Positions 26,174 to 35,110 of a stretch of 43,894 nt of DNA are shown in pieces (the stretch's first letter is position 1; every line of letters begins with the position of its first letter). The stretch covers positions 1 to 43,894 of the forward strand of contig JAAZML010000104.1 in NCBI GenBank assembly GCA_012798835.1, read 5' to 3'. Under the pieces are notes generated by a model that was given only the letters and a program-made list of their open reading frames with translations, did no database searches and was not told the origin of the DNA. The position numbers were made by a program, and so were the translations under genes. This stretch comes from Clostridium sp. GTDB taxonomy: Bacteria > Bacillota > Clostridia > Acetivibrionales > Acetivibrionaceae.

Positions 26174-26770
26174 GTGATTATAATACAGATTGTTTTGGCA
26201 TCAGCATCACCGAGAAGATCTAAGCTATTAGAACAAATAGGTCTTGATTTTAAAATTATTCCACCCAAAATTAAAGAAAGCATTGATGATGCTCTTACCG
26301 TACCCGAACTTGTCCAGGAGCTTGCGTACAAGAAGGCTCTTAATATAGCAAATATATCCAAACAAAAGAGTCCGCGTGATAGATGTTTGATCATTGGAGC
26401 GGATACGGTAGTTGTCAAAAATGGTATACTGGGTAAGCCTAAAAACGAGCGGGAAGCTTTTAATATGCTAAAGCTTCTCAATGGGGATTGGCATAAGGTG
26501 TTGACGGGTATTGCTATCGTTGATACAAAGGATTTCAAGTGTATCAAAAGTTTTGAAACTACACATGTTAAGATGAAGCTTATGTCTGACGATACCCTTC
26601 TTGCGTATGTAGATTCTAAGGAGCCTATGGATAAGGCCGGGGCATACGGCATACAAGGAAGGGGTGCTGTGCTGGTGGAGAGGGTGGAGGGCTGCTATTT
26701 TAATGTGGTGGGCTTGCCATTGGCGCAGTTGGTAGAAATGCTTAACAGGTTTGGGGTTTCTGTTTTATAG
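26174..26770 (+). CDS. maf: Maf-family nucleoside triphosphate pyrophosphatase
   Basis: The 198-residue protein hydrolyses non-canonical or house-keeping nucleoside triphosphates (dTTP/UTP group) to monophosphates. In Bacillus, excess Maf blocks septum formation. Motifs are LASASPRRSKLLEQIGL at the N-terminus, IGADTVV with the metal-binding Asp, GKPKNEREA and DKAGAYGIQGRG. A GTG at 26174 is the start, since upstream ATGs are out of frame. It is first in the mre/min operon. In many clostridia radC sits between maf and mreB; here mreB follows after 24 bases and radC is absent. Confidence 0.93.
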   Translation: MIIIQIVLASASPRRSKLLEQIGLDFKIIPPKIKESIDDALTVPELVQELAYKKALNIANISKQKSPRDRCLIIGADTVVVKNGILGKPKNEREAFNMLKLLNGDWHKVLTGIAIVDTKDFKCIKSFETTHVKMKLMSDDTLLAYVDSKEPMDKAGAYGIQGRGAVLVERVEGCYFNVVGLPLAQLVEMLNRFGVSVL

Positions 26771-26794
26771 TAATTAATCAGGAGGAGAAAACAA

Positions 26795-27814
26795 ATGTTA
26801 TTATCTAAGGATATAGGTATTGATCTAGGAACGGCGAATACATTAGTTCATGTCAAAGGAAAAGGGATTATTGTAAGGGAACCGTCAGTGGTAGCAATAA
26901 ATAAAAACAATGGGGAAATACTTGCAGTAGGGGACTCGGCAAAGGACATGATAGGCAGGACTCCAGGAAATATAGTTGCAATAAGGCCGATGAAAGAAGG
27001 TGTTATTGCCGATTTTGAGGTTACCCAAAGCATGCTTAAGTACTTCATTAAAAAAGCAGTATCAAGGGGTATATTCGGAAAACCAAGGGTAGTTATCTGT
27101 GTTCCATCAGGCATAACGGAAGTGGAGAAGAGGGCGGTGGAGGAGGCAACTATCCATGCCGGGGCAAAGGAAGTGTATCTTATAGAGGAGCCGATGGCAG
27201 CTGCTATAGGTGCTAACCTTCCCGTTGAAGAGCCCACAGGAAGTATGGTGGTTGATGTGGGCGGTGGAACCAGTGAAGTCGCAGTCATTTCCCTTGGCGG
27301 TATAGTAGCAAGTAAATCTTTAAGGAGTGCTGGCAATGAATTTGACGATTCTATTGTACACTACATCAAAAAGGAATATAATTTAATGATAGGGGAAAGA
27401 ACGGCTGAAGAGATAAAAGTTAATATCGGTTCAGCTTATGCCAAAACTAAAGACGAATTTATGGAGATCAGAGGTAGAGATCTTATTACCGGACTTCCTA
27501 AAAATATATCCATAACTTCACTGGAGATCATAGAGGCATTAAAAGATCCCATTAACGCAATAGTAGATTCGATAAAATTTACCCTAGAAAAGACGCCACC
27601 CGAACTTGCGGCGGATATTATGGATAAGGGTATAATGCTTACCGGTGGGGGAGCATTGTTAAAGGGATTAGACAGGCTTATAAGGGATGAAACGGGCATG
27701 CCGGTGAATATTGCCGAAAACCCTTTAGACTGCGTAGTTATGGGTTCCGGAAAGGTTTTAGAGGAGATAGAGACGTTAAAAAGGGTGTTAATTTCCCCTA
27801 AGAAGCTAAGATAG
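26795..27814 (+). CDS. mreB: Rod-shape determining protein MreB
   Basis: MreB is a bacterial actin that forms membrane-bound filaments guiding lateral wall synthesis. The 339-residue protein has the phosphate 1 motif [12 protein letters not shown] near residue 7 and [19 protein letters not shown] for phosphate 2. [18 protein letters not shown] is the adenosine motif. [11 protein letters not shown] and [17 protein letters not shown] are family signatures. AGGAGGAG precedes the ATG. mreC follows after 16 bases, in the standard mreBCD order. Confidence 0.97.
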   Translation: MLLSKDIGIDLGTANTLVHVKGKGIIVREPSVVAINKNNGEILAVGDSAKDMIGRTPGNIVAIRPMKEGVIADFEVTQSMLKYFIKKAVSRGIFGKPRVVICVPSGITEVEKRAVEEATIHAGAKEVYLIEEPMAAAIGANLPVEEPTGSMVVDVGGGTSEVAVISLGGIVASKSLRSAGNEFDDSIVHYIKKEYNLMIGERTAEEIKVNIGSAYAKTKDEFMEIRGRDLITGLPKNISITSLEIIEALKDPINAIVDSIKFTLEKTPPELAADIMDKGIMLTGGGALLKGLDRLIRDETGMPVNIAENPLDCVVMGSGKVLEEIETLKRVLISPKKLR

Positions 27815-27830
27815 AAAGGGGATTTTATTT

Positions 27831-28694
27831 TTGAGGCGGTTTATAAAAAGCAGGCTTTTTATATTATTGACGTTTACAGCTATCCTTTTGGTAATAATGG
27901 GTTTGTCATCGAAAAGGGATGGTAAGGTCAATTATGCCAGAAACACATTTACAGTTATTCTTGCTCCATTCCAGAAATTCATAAATTATGTGGAGAATCA
28001 AATAGATGAGGCTTCCGGCTATCTAAGGGGTATGAATACCTTAAGCGAGGAAAATGAAATTCTAAAATCAAGGGTTGCCGAGTTAGAAAACGATGTAAAA
28101 GAGCTTTCGGGTTATCGGACAAAAAATGAGGAATTAAGGGAAGCTTTGAATATAAAGCAGCAATTCAGCGATGTAGAGTTTCTTGGTGCAAACATTATTG
28201 CAAAAGATATGGGTAATTGGTTTCATACCTTTACGATAGATAGGGGAACAAAGGATATGGTAAACGTTGATTTGCCTGTTATTACAAACAACGGACTTGT
28301 CGGAAGGGTAGTAAATGCAGATCTTATTACATCAAGAGTAATTTCCATAATCGATGAGGATAGCACCGTCAGTGCAAGAATCTCTAAAACTAGAGATTTG
28401 GTATTTGTAAGGGGAGATTTAAGTCTTAAAGATCAGGGATTGTGCAGACTAGATAATATTTTTCCAGATGTAGACATATCGGTGGGGGATACAATCGAAA
28501 CCTCGGGATTAGGCGGGATATACCCGAAGGGGGTCATAATAGGGGTAGTCAAGGAAATTAGACGCAGAACCAGTGACCTAAATAGATACGCTATTATCGA
28601 ACCTAGTGTCGATTTTAAAAGACTTGAGGAGGTATTTGTCCTTATTGATAGAAAAAATATAAATAGAGTGGGCGAAATAGAGAATGAGGGTTAA
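27831..28694 (+). CDS. mreC: Rod-shape determining protein MreC
   Basis: The 287-residue protein has one N-terminal membrane anchor (residues about 9-26). A coiled coil follows (residues about 60-105, with NTLSEENEILKSRVAELEND), then the extracellular beta domain with GLVGRVVNAD and EDSTVSARI. MreC links MreB filaments to penicillin-binding proteins. The start is a TTG with AAAGGGGAT upstream. The 3' end overlaps mreD by 11 bases. Confidence 0.95.
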   Translation: MRRFIKSRLFILLTFTAILLVIMGLSSKRDGKVNYARNTFTVILAPFQKFINYVENQIDEASGYLRGMNTLSEENEILKSRVAELENDVKELSGYRTKNEELREALNIKQQFSDVEFLGANIIAKDMGNWFHTFTIDRGTKDMVNVDLPVITNNGLVGRVVNADLITSRVISIIDEDSTVSARISKTRDLVFVRGDLSLKDQGLCRLDNIFPDVDISVGDTIETSGLGGIYPKGVIIGVVKEIRRRTSDLNRYAIIEPSVDFKRLEEVFVLIDRKNINRVGEIENEG

Positions 28695-29199
28695 AATAGC
28701 AGCGTATACCATTTTAATATTTTCTATGACCCTAATTCAATCAACAGTTTTAGATAATATTAGGGTATATAATATAAAACCGAACTTATTAATGGTTTTA
28801 ATAGTTACATCAGCTTTTTTAAGCGGCAATATTGAAGGAGCTGTAGTAGGTTTTTTTTGTGGTTTATCTCAGGATATGGTTTCTGGAAAAACAATAGGCC
28901 TCTATGCCCTATTGGGTCTTTATCTTGGGTATAGTGTAGGCTCCATAAATGACAGGTTATACAGGGAAAATGCCCTAATTACTGTGCTTATCACCTTTGT
29001 ATCCACAATAGTATACGAGTTTTCCGTTTATTTTTTAAATTGGTTTTATAGGGGTAATATGGATTTTGTTTTTCCTTTTACAAGGGTTATTTTACCAGAG
29101 GCTCTGTATAACGGCATTGCATCGGTTTTCATATTTATCATAGTATTAAAAGTTAAGAGGAAGTCGGAAAAGTCGGGTAAGCTCTCTAGCCGACACTAA
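28684..29199 (+). CDS. mreD: Rod-shape determining protein MreD
   Basis: The 171-residue hydrophobic protein has about five membrane segments and the usual MreD features. QSTVLDNIRVYNIKPNLLMV lies near the start and GFFCGLSQDMVSGKTIGLYA in the middle. It is the third member of the MreBCD elongation complex. The start lies inside the mreC 3' end (11-base overlap), so translation is probably coupled. A basic tail ends the protein. Confidence 0.93.
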   Translation: MRVKIAAYTILIFSMTLIQSTVLDNIRVYNIKPNLLMVLIVTSAFLSGNIEGAVVGFFCGLSQDMVSGKTIGLYALLGLYLGYSVGSINDRLYRENALITVLITFVSTIVYEFSVYFLNWFYRGNMDFVFPFTRVILPEALYNGIASVFIFIIVLKVKRKSEKSGKLSSRH

Positions 29200-29212
29200 A
29201 ATATCCAAATGT

Positions 29213-31363
29213 ATGACTGGGGTGAAAAGGGTGAAGGAAAAAGAAAATAGAGAAAATAGAACTAAAAGACGGCATAAAGTGGCACTGATTGGTTTGGTTC
29301 TAGCTTTCGCCGCTATATTATTGCAATTGGTTAATCTTCAAATTATTCGTGGGGAATATTATGATGCCCAGTCACAGATGAAACTCCTTTCAGAAAGAGA
29401 GGCGATTGCCCCTAGGGGAAATATTGTCGATAGAAATGGGGTTCCGATTGCTGTTAATAGGATGGGTTATACAGTAAAGATAGCAAAGACTGGACTTAAC
29501 GAAAATGAAGTAAGTGAGTTGATACTAAAACTCATTAATGTATTTGAGGAAGGTAATGATTCCTATGAGCAAAATCTAGGGTACTATCTTACCTTTGACC
29601 CTTTGGGATTTGGCTCTAGGAACAAATCTGAAGATAACCTTGAAAGATGGAAAAGGGATATGGTTTTAAAAGAGAAGGATATAGATTTGTTGGATACACC
29701 CGAAGGGGTGTTCGAGTATTTCAGGAAAAAATTCTATATTAAGGACGAATATACTGATAAAGAAGCCTACAAGATAATGACAATAAAATATGACATGCTG
29801 ATAAAGGGATATTCGGCAACTAACCCTTTGCTTATTGCAAAAGATGTAAGCACCGAAACCGTTGCACAAATAGAGGAAAGACATCACGAATTTCCTGGAG
29901 TTATAATTGATATTGTTCCCCAAAGAAAATATATAAACCCAAGCAACGTAGCACATATATTGGGTTACATCGGCAGAGTAGACGATAAGGAATATCAGGA
30001 GAACAAGGACAATGGATATTCTATGAATGATTTGATAGGCAAGGATGGTATAGAAAAAACCCAAGAAAGCCAGCTAAGGGGAATAAACGGGAAAAAGAGA
30101 GTGGAAGTTGATACAAATGGCCGGCTTACGGCGGAGCTAAGCAGTGAGCCTGCAATCCCGGGAAATGATGTTGTGCTAACAATTGATTTACGGCTTCAAG
30201 AGGCAGCAATGGAATCTTTACAACGCAATATCGAAAGAATAAGAGGGCAGGCCGATAATAAAACTAATTTCGGGGATGCAAATGTAGGGGCGGCGGTGGT
30301 CATAAATGTAAACAATGGTGAAGTTTTAGCACTTGCTAGCTACCCCAGCTATGATCCATCGATTTTTCTTGCTAGTCCAAGTGATAGGGATGCACAAAGA
30401 GCAATACAAGATCTTATTGAAGGCAAGGGAGATAGCTCGTGGTATAATAGAGCAATACAGGGGAGATATGCACCGGGTTCTGTATACAAACCTTTGACAG
30501 CGGTTGCAGGGCTAGAAAGTGGTGCGATAACTCCAGCGGATAGCTATATAACCGATAGGGGGACCCATGTTATAGGTGGGTGGACATTTAAATGCATGGA
30601 GTACCCGACATATGGTCATGGAAGAATTGATCTTGTAAAAGCTTTGGCGACATCTTGCAATATATACTTTCACGAGTTGGGCGTTAAAACAGGAATAGAT
30701 AAGCTGGATTTATGGTCGAAGCGTTTTGGTCTAGGAGAATATACACAGATAGAACTACCCGGGGAGGATAGGGGAGTTAGGGCCAATAAGGGCACCAAGA
30801 AAGAATTACGAAATGATGAATGGAGACCCGCAGACACAGCACAGACAGCAATAGGTCAGTTTGATAATTCTTTTACACCTATCCAATTAGCAAGCTATGT
30901 AAGTACTCTAGCAAACGGCGGAAAGAGGTATAGACCCCATATAATTAGGGAAATACGCAAACATGATGGCTCTACAGTATTAAAGGGGGAGCCCGAGTAC
31001 GAGGACCTATCAATAAACCCGGATACAATTGATCTGATCCACAGGGGAATGGAAGAGGTTGCAAATGCCCAGGATGGGACGGCGAACAAGATATTCGAAA
31101 ATTTTCCCTTTACTGTGGCTGGGAAAACAGGTACACCAGAGACAGGGTTTGAACACCTTGGGCAATCATCAAACGGGTTGTTTATAGCCTATGCCCCCGC
31201 CGAAGAACCGCAGATAGCGGTAGCAGTGGTTATCGAGCATGGAGTTTGGGGCTCAGAGGCGGCGCCGGTTGCAAAAGATATCCTAGAAGAATATTTTGGC
31301 ATAAATGATCGTAACCTCCCTCAGGATGCAATTATTCTAGATCAGGCGCGGTTAACGCATTGA
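29213..31363 (+). CDS. mrdA: Penicillin-binding protein 2 (MrdA)
   Basis: This class B penicillin-binding protein cross-links peptidoglycan during elongation. The 716-residue protein has one membrane anchor (residues about 22-44) and a dimerisation domain with APRGNIVDRNGVPIAVNR. The transpeptidase domain holds SxxK at Ser423 (SVYK), SxN at 481-483 (SCN) and KTG at 638-640. An insertion in the N-terminal domain (about residues 100-190) is usual in clostridial PBP2. Several starts are possible (ATG 29213, GTG 29222 or 29231). rodA, the usual partner, is not in this operon. Confidence 0.95.
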   Translation: MTGVKRVKEKENRENRTKRRHKVALIGLVLAFAAILLQLVNLQIIRGEYYDAQSQMKLLSEREAIAPRGNIVDRNGVPIAVNRMGYTVKIAKTGLNENEVSELILKLINVFEEGNDSYEQNLGYYLTFDPLGFGSRNKSEDNLERWKRDMVLKEKDIDLLDTPEGVFEYFRKKFYIKDEYTDKEAYKIMTIKYDMLIKGYSATNPLLIAKDVSTETVAQIEERHHEFPGVIIDIVPQRKYINPSNVAHILGYIGRVDDKEYQENKDNGYSMNDLIGKDGIEKTQESQLRGINGKKRVEVDTNGRLTAELSSEPAIPGNDVVLTIDLRLQEAAMESLQRNIERIRGQADNKTNFGDANVGAAVVINVNNGEVLALASYPSYDPSIFLASPSDRDAQRAIQDLIEGKGDSSWYNRAIQGRYAPGSVYKPLTAVAGLESGAITPADSYITDRGTHVIGGWTFKCMEYPTYGHGRIDLVKALATSCNIYFHELGVKTGIDKLDLWSKRFGLGEYTQIELPGEDRGVRANKGTKKELRNDEWRPADTAQTAIGQFDNSFTPIQLASYVSTLANGGKRYRPHIIREIRKHDGSTVLKGEPEYEDLSINPDTIDLIHRGMEEVANAQDGTANKIFENFPFTVAGKTGTPETGFEHLGQSSNGLFIAYAPAEEPQIAVAVVIEHGVWGSEAAPVAKDILEEYFGINDRNLPQDAIILDQARLTH

Positions 31364-31424
31364 CATATTTTGATGATAGCTTAGACTAAATTAGATTAGT
31401 TGATATTTTATGGGGGTGCATAAG

Positions 31425-32114
31425 TTGGGAGATAACAGTATTATATTCAAGGGTTCTATAGAACATCTTACCATTATTATGAGGGAGGAGGAGGATTACA
31501 GCACGATACTAGAACAGATCAAAAAAAAGATAGCTTCCTCCGGGAGGTTTTTTAAGGGAGCGACTCTTTCGGTTAGGTATAAGGGAAGAAAGCTGACAAA
31601 AGATCAGGAAGACGAGATTTACAAGGTGTTGAAAGATAAAAGTGGTGCAAATATAAGTAGCTTTGAAGAGGATACCACCCAAGATATAAAACCCGAAGGT
31701 AAAAAAGATCCTCCATTCCTTGGGTCTAAAATTAAAATGAGCAACTTTTACTTCAAAGATCTTGAGGAAGGGGTCACCAAGTTCCATAGGGGCACAATTC
31801 GTTCTGGTCAGTCGGTAAGATTCGATGGAAATTTGGTTGTAATAGGTGATGTAAACCCGGGGGGAGAGGTTGTGGCCACCGGAAATATTGTTGTTATGGG
31901 TTTGCTTAGGGGAGTGGTTCATGCCGGTTCGAACGGAAACAAAAGGGCTTTGGTAGTAGCACTGGCCCTACAGCCGACGCAGCTTCGGATTGCGGATATA
32001 ATCACACGCTCACCGGACGAAAATGAAGCTGCAATCAATTTTATTCCCGAGCTGGCGTATGTAAAGGACGGTATGGTATATACCGAAAGATATTTGCCTT
32101 CTAGAATGAATTAG
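31425..32114 (+). CDS. minC: Septum site-determining protein MinC
   Basis: MinC blocks FtsZ polymerisation away from mid-cell. The N-terminal FtsZ-inhibiting domain (residues 1-100, with IIFKGSIEHLTIIM) is joined by a linker to the beta-helical C-terminal domain. That domain includes RSGQSVRFDGNLVVIGDVNPG, GGEVVATGNIVVMGLLRG and VVALALQPTQLRIADIITR. GGGGGTG at 31412-31418 points to the TTG at 31425; an upstream ATG at 31410 contains the site itself and is unlikely. minD follows after a 225-base gap with its own promoter. Confidence 0.94.
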   Translation: MGDNSIIFKGSIEHLTIIMREEEDYSTILEQIKKKIASSGRFFKGATLSVRYKGRKLTKDQEDEIYKVLKDKSGANISSFEEDTTQDIKPEGKKDPPFLGSKIKMSNFYFKDLEEGVTKFHRGTIRSGQSVRFDGNLVVIGDVNPGGEVVATGNIVVMGLLRGVVHAGSNGNKRALVVALALQPTQLRIADIITRSPDENEAAINFIPELAYVKDGMVYTERYLPSRMN

Positions 32115-32184
32115 AGCCATATTAAAATGGGGCGGTTATACGCAAAATTGGCTGCTTTTATAGTAGGTTATATAAAATGAATAA

Positions 32185-32213
32185 TTGACAAATTATTAAA
32201 AGAAATATATAGT
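32185..32213 (+). promoter_or_regulatory. Internal promoter of minD
   Basis: A perfect TTGACA (32185-32190) is 17 bases from TATAGT (32208-32213). A GTCGCT/AGCGAC hairpin lies just downstream (32224-32241). This allows minDE to be expressed apart from the long upstream operon. Confidence 0.75.
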
Positions 32214-32339
32214 TTAAATAAGCTGTCGCTCACTTTAGCGACTTTAGATCCAGAAAGTTTAAGATAATACATAAGAACATAAATAAAAGGTATAGAATCG
32301 ATCTACATTCTCAATTGAATACAGGTAGGGGGAATATAA

Positions 32340-33140
32340 ATGGGTGAGGTTATTGTTATAACTTCCGGTAAAGGTGGAGTTGGTAAGACAACAACTACAG
32401 CAAATATAGGTACCGGTTTGGCACTTCAGGGAAAAAAAGTTGTATTAATTGATACCGATATAGGTCTTCGAAATTTGGACGTTGTAATGGGTTTAGAAAA
32501 CAGAATAGTGTATGATATTGTTGACGTTATCGAAGGCAATTGCAGATTGAAACAGGCATTGATAAGGGATAAACGGTATAATGGCCTCCATTTACTTCCA
32601 GCTGCCCAGACTAGGGACAAGTCAGCCGTTACCCCAGAGGGAATGATTAGTCTTTGCAATGAGTTAAAAAAGGAGTTTGATTACATATTGGTTGATTGTC
32701 CGGCTGGTATAGAACAGGGTTTTAAAAATGCTGTATCTGCGGCGGATAGGGCAATAGTTGTTACAACACCGGAGGTTTCGGCGGTGAGGGATGCGGATAG
32801 GATAATCGGGCTTTTAGAGGCAAATGAGCTTGGGGATCAGAAGATCCTTATCAATAGAGTAAGGTATGATATGGTCAAGCGCGGGGATATGATGTCTATT
32901 GATGACATTATTGATATCCTGGCCATTGATCTTATCGGAGTTGTCCCAGATGACGAAAAAATAATTATTTCCACGAATAGGGGAGAACCTGCTGTTACCG
33001 ACAACAAATCCCGAGCAGGGGAGGCATACAGGGGAATTGCAAGAAGGATTATGGGGGAGGAAGTTCCGATGCCTGACTTTGGAATAGAGGATGGTTTTAT
33101 GCTCAAGATAAAGAAATTATTTGGGTTAAGAGTAAATTAA
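32340..33140 (+). CDS. minD: Septum site-determining ATPase MinD
   Basis: MinD is a membrane-associated ATPase that recruits MinC. The 266-residue protein has the deviant Walker A KGGVGKTTT (residues 11-19). IDTDIGLRNLDVVMGLE and VDCPAGIEQGF follow. The C-terminal amphipathic membrane-targeting helix FMLKIKKLFGL is intact. The operon order C-D-E is standard. GGGGG at 32328-32333 serves as ribosome binding site. minE follows after 13 bases. Confidence 0.97.
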   Translation: MGEVIVITSGKGGVGKTTTTANIGTGLALQGKKVVLIDTDIGLRNLDVVMGLENRIVYDIVDVIEGNCRLKQALIRDKRYNGLHLLPAAQTRDKSAVTPEGMISLCNELKKEFDYILVDCPAGIEQGFKNAVSAADRAIVVTTPEVSAVRDADRIIGLLEANELGDQKILINRVRYDMVKRGDMMSIDDIIDILAIDLIGVVPDDEKIIISTNRGEPAVTDNKSRAGEAYRGIARRIMGEEVPMPDFGIEDGFMLKIKKLFGLRVN

Positions 33141-33153
33141 CAGGAGGGAACTT

Positions 33154-33438
33154 ATGCTATTAGATTTCTCTAAATTATTCGGAAGGTCTAGGAATTCAAA
33201 AGAGCTTGCCAAGGAAAGGTTAAAGCTTGTGCTTATCCATGACAGGGCGAATGTATCCCCCCAATTTTTAGAAATGGTTAAAGGGGAAATTATTAAGGTT
33301 ATTTCTAATTATATGGATGTGGATGAAGAATCTTTGGATATACAGATGACTAGGGCTAAAAGTGACGAGGGAGACAGAGCTGTGCCGGCATTGGTTGCAA
33401 ATATACCTATAAGGAATGTCAAAAATAGCGGTAAATAG
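33154..33438 (+). CDS. minE: Cell division topological specificity factor MinE
   Basis: MinE stimulates MinD ATPase and drives the pole-to-pole or polar gradient. The 94-residue protein has the contact region ELAKERLKLVLIHDRANVSP, which switches between helix and strand, and the C-terminal dimerisation domain VISNYMDVDEESLDIQ. The presence of MinE rather than only DivIVA-type control is typical of many clostridia. GGAGGG precedes the ATG. The mgsA-like gene follows with a 9-base gap. Confidence 0.95.
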   Translation: MLLDFSKLFGRSRNSKELAKERLKLVLIHDRANVSPQFLEMVKGEIIKVISNYMDVDEESLDIQMTRAKSDEGDRAVPALVANIPIRNVKNSGK

Positions 33439-33447
33439 GAAAAGTGG

Positions 33448-33855
33448 ATGATTTTTATGAATGTAGCTTTGATTGCTCACGATAAGAAAAAGGAATTAAT
33501 GGCTTCGTTTTGTGTTGCTTACAGGAATATATTTAAAAGGCATATGCTGTTTGCTACCGGAACTACAGGTGCAATTATTGGCGAAGCTACAGGATTAAAT
33601 ATTCATAGGTTCTTACCAGGCCTGGCAGGGGAGCAGCAAATTGCTGCTAGGGCGGTGTACAATGAGATGGATCTTATTATTTTTTTTAGAGATCCAATTA
33701 CTGCAAAATCCCACGAGCCGGGTATAAATTCACTTTTAAAGGCTTGTGACGAGAACAATATACCATTTGCTACTAATTTGGGTACTGCTGAAATTTTAGT
33801 TAAGGGTCTTGATAGGGGTGACCTTGACTGGAGGGGAATACTAAAGACTAGTTGA
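33448..33855 (+). CDS. Methylglyoxal synthase homologue with altered catalytic residues
   Basis: The 135-residue protein aligns throughout with MgsA: VALIAHDKKK, FATGTTGAIIGEATGL, DLIIFFRDPITAK and ATNLGTAEILVKGL. MgsA converts dihydroxyacetone phosphate to methylglyoxal. The signature GPxGGDQQ, holding the catalytic base (Asp71 in E. coli), reads PGLAGEQQ here, one residue shorter and with Glu62 for Asp. The second key Asp (Asp101, in HDPD/HEPD) is Gly92 in HEPG. Asp12 and Asp82, equivalent to Asp20 and Asp91, remain. It may have lost or changed activity. The start is ATG 33448 with AGGA upstream, or ATG 33457 by homologue length. It is last in the operon. Confidence 0.85.
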   Translation: MIFMNVALIAHDKKKELMASFCVAYRNIFKRHMLFATGTTGAIIGEATGLNIHRFLPGLAGEQQIAARAVYNEMDLIIFFRDPITAKSHEPGINSLLKACDENNIPFATNLGTAEILVKGLDRGDLDWRGILKTS

Positions 33856-33900
33856 ACCTAGAACCACATATTTGCCAAGCAACAATAATTTGTAGAAAAC

Positions 33901-33941
33901 AGGTGTCAGGGCGATTTTTAACCCATGACACCTATTTTTTA
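33901..33941 (+). terminator. Terminator of the mre/min operon
   Basis: AGGTGTCAGGG (33901-33911) pairs with CCC and TGACACCT (33922-33933), with one unpaired A, then ATTTTTT. It is a strong intrinsic terminator. Confidence 0.9.
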
Positions 33942-34012
33942 TAGCTAAAATCTTAAAATAATATTTATAGTACATGTATAAGAATTTAAAAGATGGTTTG
34001 TGGTAATATTTT

Positions 34013-34993
34013 ATGGGAAATGCTAATATAATTCATAATGGATGTACAACAAGGCGGGCTGCAAGGGATATTATGGGGAATATGGAGGATGTGTTATTTT
34101 TGGATGATATTGTTTTGAAAACAAGATACCCAAGGCAGAGAACCCAATCCATGCACAGAAGAATGAAAAAGCCTAAAAGACAAAGATATAATTCACAATA
34201 TTCCTACAGGCCATTTCGAAGGATTAGGGTGCAGATCATTGTATGTATATTTATTTTATCTTTTATCGGGATAATGGGGAGTATAGATTCACCCGTTACG
34301 AATTATCTTTGGTCTAATATAAAAAACACAATATCATACGATATTACACATGAAGACATCATGTCTGTACTGGGCAGCCTTTTGCCAGAGAAAAAAATTA
34401 ATGATGAAAAAATTAATGATCTCTATGATGAATGTGCGGGAAAGACATTTGATGACGATACTATACATACAGTAAAGCCCAAAGGTGGATTTACCGATCA
34501 GGATGGGGCAGGTATTGTCGAAGATATACCAAGCGGCGGGATGGTGGGAGGTATTGATTATTATACAGAGTCTGAGCCCCGGGTGGGCAAATCCGAGGGG
34601 GAAGATTTTATTATTCCAGTGGGTGGCATAATTGGTTTACAGTATGGGGATAAAGTACATACATCCAGTGGGGAATTGGAATTTCATAAAGGGATCAACA
34701 TAAAGACATCGGAGGGTACTCCCATAAGGGCCTTGGGGCGGGGGGAGGTTATAGATAAGTGTGAAAACGAGATATACGGTAAGTTTATAACTCTGAAACA
34801 TGATTCTGGTGTATTATCTCTGTATGCCCAATGTTCGCTTGTTATGGCAGATAGGGGACAGATGGTAAACGGGGGGGAGATAATAGCTAAGGTGGGTGGA
34901 AGCGGTACACCGGAAGGGACACATTTGCACCTTGAGGTGTGGAGGAATGGGCAAACAGTGGATCCCTTGGAGCTAATAAAAGTCTCGCCATAG
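34013..34993 (+). CDS. SpoIVFA-like membrane protein with degenerate M23 domain
   Basis: The 326-residue protein has a basic cytoplasmic N-terminus, one membrane segment (about residues 73-91), a variable outer linker and a LytM/M23 domain (about 200-325). The M23 metal site is incomplete: the HxxxD motif reads HKGIN (His225, Asn229), while HLH (304-306) remains. Loss of that Asp fits SpoIVFA, which is not an enzyme but holds and regulates the protease SpoIVFB in the outer forespore membrane. The next gene is a SpoIVFB-type M50 protease. The first start is weak; an ATG at 34073 has AAGGG upstream. Confidence 0.82.
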   Translation: MGNANIIHNGCTTRRAARDIMGNMEDVLFLDDIVLKTRYPRQRTQSMHRRMKKPKRQRYNSQYSYRPFRRIRVQIIVCIFILSFIGIMGSIDSPVTNYLWSNIKNTISYDITHEDIMSVLGSLLPEKKINDEKINDLYDECAGKTFDDDTIHTVKPKGGFTDQDGAGIVEDIPSGGMVGGIDYYTESEPRVGKSEGEDFIIPVGGIIGLQYGDKVHTSSGELEFHKGINIKTSEGTPIRALGRGEVIDKCENEIYGKFITLKHDSGVLSLYAQCSLVMADRGQMVNGGEIIAKVGGSGTPEGTHLHLEVWRNGQTVDPLELIKVSP

Positions 34994-35110
34994 TAGCCCG
35001 TAGTTGAAATTTTGATATGGAATAGAGCCCCTAAGATAGGTGCTTTTAAAATCTTTTGGATATATGTCGCTGGAGCGTTATAAGGTGGAGGGACGGGAAG
35101 TGTAGAATTT

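Noticed and set aside
26035-26652. Minus-strand frame opposite maf
   Set aside because: Maf on the plus strand has clear family motifs; the antisense frame is low-complexity shadow.
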